Shown one piece after another: positions 59,001 to 64,000 of a DNA stretch of 64,000 nt; position 1 is the stretch's first letter; every line of letters starts with the position of its first letter. The translations under genes and the position numbers were made by a program. Source of the stretch: Deltaproteobacteria bacterium. GTDB lineage: Bacteria > Desulfobacterota > Desulfuromonadia > Geobacterales > Pseudopelobacteraceae. The notes beneath the pieces were generated by a model that worked only from the letters and a program-made list of their open reading frames with translations, made no database searches and was not told the DNA's origin. The DNA lies in the NCBI GenBank assembly GCA_021780495.1, contig JAJXYO010000060.1, forward strand, positions 1 to 64,000, read 5' to 3'.

Positions 59001-59394
59001 TTTCTTCACTGAATCGGAGCTGCGTAAACTGTTTTATGAGTACCGCCAGAATTGGCTGGGGGATCTTCAGGTATTCGAAATCAATAGTTCGGGATTGATT
59101 ATCGCAGGGAAATTTTATTCCCTTGTACCCTGTCGAGCAGTCTGAAAATCCCACCGGAAGCAAATTCCGCAGTTCCGCGGGCAGTTCGAAGCGCCATGTG
59201 TTAAGGAGTTTGGAGCCCGCCGGGACATGATCGATTTCCCTGAAGGCGTCTCTGAATATATCGGCATAGTTCAGCCCGCAAAAAAGTTCAGGCGGCCAGT
59301 AAACCTTATAGTCCTTGTCTAGTAAAGACGCGCTGATCAGACTTTTCAGCCGGTTGGAAAAACCACTATTGGGGAGGACAATTAATTGGCTCAT
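55990..59394 (-). CDS. Fucosyltransferase-like / methyltransferase / TPR / OGT-like fusion protein
   Basis: About 1134 residues, numbered here from an ATG at 59454. Residues 21-290 resemble NodZ/O-fucosyltransferase-like enzymes (NSGFSNRLKSLISASLL; the H-x-R type loop FTGVHARSWFDEPE). Residues 340-520 are a SAM methyltransferase (VADLGCGRGAWLATCRDLG, FDLAISLEVAEHL). Residues 580-700 are TPRs. Residues 770-1140 are an O-GlcNAc-transferase-like (GT41) domain: SNYFHNHSNWKIPIRGWLEQ, CASWGHPVTTGLPSVDYYIS, IFLDSIEWSGCNTVFESLPF and PGQFMRGRHAYAIL. The ATG at 59394 is preferred because it opens the first domain (MSQLIVLPN), though its GGGAGGG is 14 bases away. Ends inside the start of the giant gene. 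Confidence 0.8.
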   Translation of the reverse strand: MSQLIVLPNSGFSNRLKSLISASLLDKDYKVYWPPELFCGLNYADIFRDAFREIDHVPAGSKLLNTWRFELPAELRNLLPVGFSDCSTGYKGIKFPCDNQSRTIDFEYLKIPQPILAVLIKQFTQLRFSEEITARVNARLAEMPRHFTGVHARSWFDEPERNHKWFNFDDFVKVCSRFRDQELFVTSDDPAFIQSLSHALNKKLIVLERSGQRAPKPWDQNNRAEMLDDIVELLVLSHASCLVLTAMSTYSEVAWFLGGCREEIYFADPDCQHKGHAGFGRRGVNGDESISTITNNAGTMNMDDSIHGQDFYNSQIIGSLQSAQVYLYHLFSIWGVPGSVADLGCGRGAWLATCRDLGVKRVVGFDGDWNSPGDMLDPNIEFHSANLEKPLPPTGTFDLAISLEVAEHLQPESSDTFVESLSSLSDAVLFGAAFIGQPGANHINTRPHSFWARKFFDRGYVLFDLFRPLFWNDDRVEPCYRQNTFLYVKPGHNLYLTLVDRGYACNRDARFIDCVHPAIYLGLLNEFNRLQALGANPREMPLPDRCSSVVTSAALPDDRHRIERLIEDAEAQVALNQLDDAADTYRLALAQEPNNPECLLRLSHLLLRTKSYEECFHHARHFLRIASDVAFGYYLAGHAAREIGRWREARTYLLRAVELDPSHVFAGVLCCMSSFTVCMNEAEARSIMKTYNAELDELIRNTGLETAEQIDNAVYGIGALSPFFLPYLGYDVKDLQAAYGAWICAVMAAKYPKFTHSPPVRSSNNTVKIGIVSNYFHNHSNWKIPIRGWLEQLDRQLFSIHCFYTGGVDDAATESARSLADHFLQSNDVETLATAIYEQELDVLIYPGIGMDTVTLKLAALRLVPVQCASWGHPVTTGLPSVDYYISSDLMEPPDGDGHYTENLVRLPNVSIWYEPGGTNGTAPGDLVIPGLEPQDVLFLCCQNLLKYLPRHDLIFPAIAGLCVHARFVFIASHVPELTEKFIQRINLVFQGRGLNAADHVIVLPQLGEADFSALNARADIFLDSIEWSGCNTVFESLPFNKPIVTLPGQFMRGRHAYAILKMMGVEETIATSMEEYISIAVRLALDTQWRDDVSGRISCNKHKIYQDRECITAMEHFLMRVSGRGIGGADANE

Positions 59395-59578
59395 TTGACG
59401 TTTGGAATCCCTCCCGTAAAATTCGGCGACCGACCTCAAGCGGATAAATTGCATTGGTTATGGAGTGCGGGCCGCCATTTAATTCCTTTACTTACCAGCC
59501 GGTTGCCGGGAGTTGCCGGCGACAGTACGCCAGATGCATGAAAATGGCATAACGGGCGCTGGCCGGATGATTCAGTCG

Positions 59579-61921
59579 TTACAGGGCTGCTATCCTGTTC
59601 AAACGCATTTTATGGTGTTGAATAAGAAGCTGATTCGTGGTGTCGCCCTCTTTGATGTAATTTTGCAGCAACTCATCCAGAATGGCATTGTATGTTTCGA
59701 TATTATTCCCATCAGACTCTTTATCAAAACCCGAGAAGCGGTTATAGACCAGATACAGGACCCTTGCACGGCATTTCGCATAGTGGCCATCCTCGCCGCT
59801 ATCATCATGCAGCAGTACCTGCTTCAATGTCATGGCCGGCCTGAACAGTTCGTTTATTTTGAGACATTCAGCCACACGTGATAAGGCCTGCGTGTGGTCC
59901 TTGACGGCATAATAGGCCAGCGCTATCAGATAGAACAACTCATGGTCGGTTTTGTCAAACCACAAGGCCTGCCTGCAACGATGGATCGCCTCTTCGTAAT
60001 TCCCCTTTTCGTACTCCGACTGGGCCAGCTGCTTCAGCTTCGTACTGTTTATCCGGGCAATCTCTTGAGGCAGCTGCGCGGCATCGAGTTCGGTGATCAT
60101 AGTGTCCGATGGCGCAGGTGCGACTGAAGCCGACGACGAGTGCCGCCTCTTCAAATCAACCGCTGCCTGCAAGATACGGAGCGGCTGGGTTACCATCACA
60201 TCGGAAAGTGCGGCATCCTGCCAGGCATGTATTTCCTGCTGCAGATCCGACGATCCCCGTACCATCGACAGTTTCCATTCCAGCTCGGAAAGATCCTGGC
60301 ACAGACAGAACGGATGGCAGATGGCCTTATGATAGGGGAGCTTTGCCGACCCAAAACAGATCAACCCGAGCGATGCAGCGTCACACAACCCCTGGCCGGC
60401 GCCGCAGGCGATAAGATTAACGTAATAGGCGCACCCGGACATCTCGCGCATGTAGTCGAGCGGATCACCCCAACGGGTCATATCCTCAAAATCCAGATGC
60501 CTGAACATCACCCGCGACCGGAACCTTTTCTCAAGTGATATTATGGTATTTTCGAAACCCCCGCGGTGAAAGGCCTCGTTGCCATGCGTCAGCATCATAA
60601 CAAAGCGTTTATCACACCAGATGGCATCGGCCCGCTCTCCGGAGCACATTCCGCGGGAGACAAACGGGTCACGCGGATAGGGAAACGCCACCGGCTGTGG
60701 CAGGTCGTAAACCCAGACGGGCGCCTTCATCATGTGGTCGAGAAAAAGGTCATAGCCCGGCAGGGGCTTTCGAACTGACTGGGTATACTCGCTGTGATGG
60801 TGCTCATTTTGAAAATAGGCATACAGCGTTTGTCCACCACGCGGCGGACGGAGGATCGGGTCCAACGAAATAACGACGTCATAGTCGTCAAGATGCATGC
60901 CGGTAACGTGTGGCAGACACTCCATATTGTCGTCAAACGTCTGCTGGTGGAAGTCAATTTTCTGCCGAACGTTTTTGGAATCATGGCAAAAGGGAAGTAC
61001 AAGCCAGTCGGCTTGAAACAGATGGGTCATCTCCAAATAACTATACTTCGATGGCCATTTCTTCATGACATTGAAAGGTTGAGCACGCTCATACTTTGTG
61101 CTGCACCACGGGCCAAACACGTCATAGCGCTGCTTAACGATCGCAACCTTTAATCCGTCATTATCCGGCTTATCAACAAAATACGGTTTTTTCCTGATGG
61201 TCTTTCGATACGGATGCCTGAAGAGCATATCTTCTGTCCCGGCCCAATGCCCCTGGTATCCAAGCAGTTCCAGATAGTCGGTAAGATTGTTGATGTACAC
61301 ATCCAGTTGGTTCAGGTTGCCCCAATTGACCTTCAGCAGGATGTCCGGCTTATGTTTATTAATGGTTTCCGTGGCGCCGATCAATACAAACAGTTCGCTC
61401 CCTTCCGTGTCGATGTTGATTATATCGACCGCTTCAAGACCTGCCACGCCGGAAACATCATCGAGTCTCACTACATCAACATACTGCTCCTTGTGTGGCG
61501 AATAGTTAGTCTGCCCGATGCAAGACAACCCCGAGTCCTTGTCGTTATGTGGAGATTTGAGAATTCTCCTGCCGGGAAAATGTGAGAGAGCTTCCCGAAA
61601 GACAACAATTCGGTCTGAGATACTATTGAGAGCAAGGTTGCGGTTGAGCACCTCGCACACAGCCGAATGGGGCTCAAAAGCCCATCCAGAGATATTTTCG
61701 CGTGCGGTGGCAGCCAGGAGAGCTGTACCGACATGCGAACCGACATCGATGACAAACGGTTGTTCGTATTCGCTGCATAGGTCGCGAAAGAGTTTGGCAA
61801 TGGTCGATTGGTCATTATTCAGCTCAACCACCCCATCTGGCCTTGAATTCCACGCACTTGTAAAGTGAAGCGTTTCGGGACAGAGTTGCACGTCCTTATT
61901 GCCAAACAGTCGCCCTATCAA
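59579..61921 (-). CDS. FkbM-family methyltransferase with glycan-transferase-like and TPR regions
   Basis: 780 residues. Residues about 45-235 are an FkbM methyltransferase (PFVIDVGSHVGTALLAATAR, IINIDTEGSELFVLIGATE). A central 350-residue region has alternating hydrophobic strands and conserved-looking polar motifs (FGPWCSTKYERAQPFNVMKK, GVYDLPQ-like) reminiscent of glycosyltransferase-B folds but not assignable. Residues about 630-720 carry TPRs (LAQSEYEKGNYEEAIHRCRQ). It follows the GT2-like gene by 36 bases. Confidence 0.75.
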   Translation of the reverse strand: MIGRLFGNKDVQLCPETLHFTSAWNSRPDGVVELNNDQSTIAKLFRDLCSEYEQPFVIDVGSHVGTALLAATARENISGWAFEPHSAVCEVLNRNLALNSISDRIVVFREALSHFPGRRILKSPHNDKDSGLSCIGQTNYSPHKEQYVDVVRLDDVSGVAGLEAVDIINIDTEGSELFVLIGATETINKHKPDILLKVNWGNLNQLDVYINNLTDYLELLGYQGHWAGTEDMLFRHPYRKTIRKKPYFVDKPDNDGLKVAIVKQRYDVFGPWCSTKYERAQPFNVMKKWPSKYSYLEMTHLFQADWLVLPFCHDSKNVRQKIDFHQQTFDDNMECLPHVTGMHLDDYDVVISLDPILRPPRGGQTLYAYFQNEHHHSEYTQSVRKPLPGYDLFLDHMMKAPVWVYDLPQPVAFPYPRDPFVSRGMCSGERADAIWCDKRFVMMLTHGNEAFHRGGFENTIISLEKRFRSRVMFRHLDFEDMTRWGDPLDYMREMSGCAYYVNLIACGAGQGLCDAASLGLICFGSAKLPYHKAICHPFCLCQDLSELEWKLSMVRGSSDLQQEIHAWQDAALSDVMVTQPLRILQAAVDLKRRHSSSASVAPAPSDTMITELDAAQLPQEIARINSTKLKQLAQSEYEKGNYEEAIHRCRQALWFDKTDHELFYLIALAYYAVKDHTQALSRVAECLKINELFRPAMTLKQVLLHDDSGEDGHYAKCRARVLYLVYNRFSGFDKESDGNNIETYNAILDELLQNYIKEGDTTNQLLIQHHKMRLNRIAAL

Positions 61922-61957
61922 CCTCGTTTGCCTCCAGAACCTAATAGACGTGACAAT

Positions 61958-63808
61958 CTATTTTTCATATGGTCGTTTTTCATATTCGCTGACGAAGTTG
62001 CGTAACGCCTCCCCCATCTCCGGCACACCATTGATTTTCGATATCTCGATCTGCATCTCCAGCATCCCGCGGCCGGCGTAAAAGCTCAGAAGGGTTTCCA
62101 GGGCATCCAGAGCAGTTTGTTTATCCGTAGCCCCCAGAAACATCTTGTACAAATCGTTTGCCATCCGAATGGCATCAAAACTGACAGGCTTATCAAAACG
62201 CTTTGCTATCCATGACGAAATATCTTCAATAGAGGCCCCGATAACATATAAATGCAACGGAAATATTGTTGGTGTTTTAAAGGCTTCATCTGAAACCATG
62301 CCACTTAACACGAGGGTGTTAAAAGGCGTCATTGCGCAAGAAAAGAGTTTTTTTACGATTGAATCATAGATAGTAGAATGACATCCTACAAATATTACAT
62401 GCCTTGGCAACCCCTTCAATTTAGCCCGTTCGTTCTCATAACGGGCTACTCCGATGATTTCATCTGACATTTTGCGGGCAAACCGGACAACGTCTTCGCA
62501 TAAAGCAGGAATGGGCAATCCATGCCTATTGAGCCTTGATGGCAAGGTTTTCATGGATAAATCAAATATGAATGTCCCTGAATCATTGTATATTTCATCC
62601 CTGCCTACCAGGCTACATAATTTAAAGGTAGTGTTCGCCTGCAACAATTCATCACAATACAAAATCCGCCCTGTATGCCCCAGTAAACACCTTAAATTTG
62701 ACATAAAATTGAGCAGTTGTTCATTGCAACCGAAATATCCTATTTTCATACCAGGTGATAAATTTACAATTATATCGGCAAGATAGGGAAATACATGGCA
62801 ATCGTTATAGAAGAGTCCCGTATCAAATGCATCTATTGTGGATTGGCCGGATATGGGTTTTTCCATTCCCGGCAAAATCTGCGAAAGTACGGTGGGCACC
62901 CTAGATGTATGGCATTGATCAACCTTGAACTCTTCAATATCCTCTTCCGGCATTCCCCACGTGAGCGCCTGCTCCGGAATATAGGGTGTTGTAACATTGA
63001 CGAAATAATCGGCAAGGCTGTTTTCCGTAGATTTACCAGCCACATGATAAACAGTTTGTATGCGGGTATGATCGCAATGAAAAGCATGAAGGCGATCCAG
63101 TACTGTCGTCGTTTGGCCGTTTAGTAACCACATCCGCTTGCAGAGGTTACTGTCCACATGCCACCCAAGCACCATCTGTTCATGCATGCCGTGTATCAGA
63201 AATAATTGACTTCTCAGACAAAGCTGAAAATCCCCCGGTCCATCAAAGAGCAGTTCCTCGCTGGCTGTAATTATCTGGCTGATATGCAGACGCAAACCCC
63301 ACAGCCTGAAGGATGCGATGGTTCCGGCAGGATCCAGGCGGTCTGTTGATTCCCACAGAGATTCCGGCATCTCGAAGCGGGGCAGTTCGTAGAAGCCATC
63401 AGGCAGGTCTCGGAAGATCGAGGAGAGCGATTGCCCGTCCGTCAGCGGAGTGAACACCATGTCTGTGTTTGTGTTGAGTATCCAGCGATTGGCAGGATTG
63501 CTCCGACGAATAGCGATGTTTCTGCAGAGCGGTTCCAGCACCTTGAATGTGGAGCCATTCTTTCCGCGTTCGTATTGCTCTGGTCTCAGACGCAGGACGC
63601 GCAACAACTGCCTGGTTTTCGGAGTCAGGGTGTCGGCAATGGATTCCGGAAACGTGGGGATGTCATTCGGAGTATTACAGTCTACGAAGATTATTTCGTC
63701 GTCGGGATCATCAAGAAGACTGGCAATGCAGTTTAGGCTAATAGCCGCCCGCTTGGCCAGATTGTAACCATAAGAATCATTTCTTCCATAAACAATTACC
63801 GAAATCAT
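61958..63808 (-). CDS. Glycosyltransferase family 2-like protein
   Basis: 616 residues. MISVIVYGRNDSYGYNLAKR and the DxD-like segments EIIFVDCNTPNDIPTF and WILNTNTDMVFTPL in the first 130 residues are GT-A nucleotide-sugar transferase features. The remaining part, about 400 residues, is without a motif I know. AAGAG precedes the ATG. Acts presumably on surface or protein glycans with the neighbours. Confidence 0.75.
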   Translation of the reverse strand: MISVIVYGRNDSYGYNLAKRAAISLNCIASLLDDPDDEIIFVDCNTPNDIPTFPESIADTLTPKTRQLLRVLRLRPEQYERGKNGSTFKVLEPLCRNIAIRRSNPANRWILNTNTDMVFTPLTDGQSLSSIFRDLPDGFYELPRFEMPESLWESTDRLDPAGTIASFRLWGLRLHISQIITASEELLFDGPGDFQLCLRSQLFLIHGMHEQMVLGWHVDSNLCKRMWLLNGQTTTVLDRLHAFHCDHTRIQTVYHVAGKSTENSLADYFVNVTTPYIPEQALTWGMPEEDIEEFKVDQCHTSRVPTVLSQILPGMEKPISGQSTIDAFDTGLFYNDCHVFPYLADIIVNLSPGMKIGYFGCNEQLLNFMSNLRCLLGHTGRILYCDELLQANTTFKLCSLVGRDEIYNDSGTFIFDLSMKTLPSRLNRHGLPIPALCEDVVRFARKMSDEIIGVARYENERAKLKGLPRHVIFVGCHSTIYDSIVKKLFSCAMTPFNTLVLSGMVSDEAFKTPTIFPLHLYVIGASIEDISSWIAKRFDKPVSFDAIRMANDLYKMFLGATDKQTALDALETLLSFYAGRGMLEMQIEISKINGVPEMGEALRNFVSEYEKRPYEK

Positions 63809-63858
63809 GTTGTCTCTTCATCTGTTAATGAATAGTATTTGTACGACATAGAGCCAGA

Positions 63859-64000
63859 TCATTTTGATTTCATGTGATTTAACTGCATGAATCTAACCAT
63901 ATTTCTGACATCGTTACCACTGGAGCCGCAAATTAGTAAGGTATTATAATCTAAGTTTGTGTGTTTACACATTAGTTCAATAGCTTTTATTCGACCAGGA
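63859..64000 (-). CDS. C-terminal end of an unrecognised protein (runs off right edge)
   Basis: A minus-strand frame is open from the right edge to a TGA at 63859, 46 codons, ending RFMQLNHMKSK. It has the codon pattern of a real gene and lies 50 bases before the GT2-like gene on the same strand, so it belongs to the same cluster. Function cannot be judged from this fragment. The rest of 63809-63858 is a short intergenic leader. Confidence 0.55.
   Translation of the reverse strand, partial: PGRIKAIELMCKHTNLDYNTLLICGSSGNDVRNMVRFMQLNHMKSK

Overview
The window reads as chromosome of a Desulfuromonadota (deltaproteobacterial) anaerobe of the Geobacter/Trichlorobacter/Pelobacter type. This rests on gene content: membrane multiheme c-type cytochromes that look like ImcH and CbcL, a tetraheme / Fe-S / NrfD operon of the Cbc type, a GEMM-Ib (3',3'-cGAMP-type) riboswitch of the form described from Geobacter, PilZ and GGDEF signalling, stand-alone ferredoxin and rubredoxin, and FlaF/FlbT next to a flagellin. 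Species cannot be fixed from sequence reading alone. No rRNA, tRNA, CRISPR array or intact insertion sequence was seen.

Layout. (i) 1-4.1 kb: leftward, translationally coupled operon of a LexA-type autoproteolytic repressor, a 1014-residue N6-adenine DNA methyltransferase and an unrecognised gene that runs off the left edge; a CTGT-N8-ACAG operator lies in front. (ii) 4.3-15.0 kb: REP-like palindrome, an unaccompanied [NiFe]-hydrogenase large subunit, gltX, a diguanylate cyclase, a radical SAM protein, thiS-thiG-thiE behind a TPP riboswitch with its own terminator, a PilZ protein, a BioD-like/DRTGG protein, and flbD-motA-motB. (iii) 15-21 kb: ttcA and metX (SAM-I riboswitch), a lipoprotein, and cobalamin genes cobI and cobL. 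(iv) 21.0-21.6 kb: a sigma-54-like promoter, a cGAMP-type riboswitch with terminator, and a small exported protein. (v) 21.7-33.7 kb: hybrid sensor kinase, typA, proA, family 4 uracil-DNA glycosylase, zinc-phospholipase-like protein, coaBC, an MBL hydrolase, ferredoxin, rubredoxin, a zinc-ribbon protein and a class V aminotransferase. (vi) 34-43 kb: respiratory block with a nonaheme cytochrome c / cytochrome b fusion, a DUF2339-type membrane protein, a NrfD/Fe-S/tetraheme operon and a heptaheme NapC/NirT cytochrome. (vii) 43-45.5 kb: a 54-residue acidic protein with trxB, and ilvA. (viii) 45.5-64 kb: flagellin, FlbT, FlaF and very large TPR-containing sugar- and methyl-transferase-like proteins.

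How the parts may work together. The 34-43 kb block carries three architectures that could each take electrons from the menaquinol pool to periplasmic hemes. The 45-64 kb block joins flagellin to at least five large TPR/glycosyltransferase/methyltransferase proteins; flagellin or surface-glycan modification is the natural reading but remains inference. Four leader or regulatory RNAs or promoters can be read in detail: TPP (thiSGE), SAM-I (metX), cGAMP-type (small exported protein) and a sigma-28 promoter (flagellin). The most unusual objects are the 2.2-thousand-residue tandem TPR-glycosyltransferase protein with a rearranged 3' end, the 1.1-thousand-residue fucosyltransferase-like/methyltransferase/OGT-like fusion, the cGAMP-switch gene, the orphan hydrogenase subunit and the LexA-regulated methyltransferase operon.
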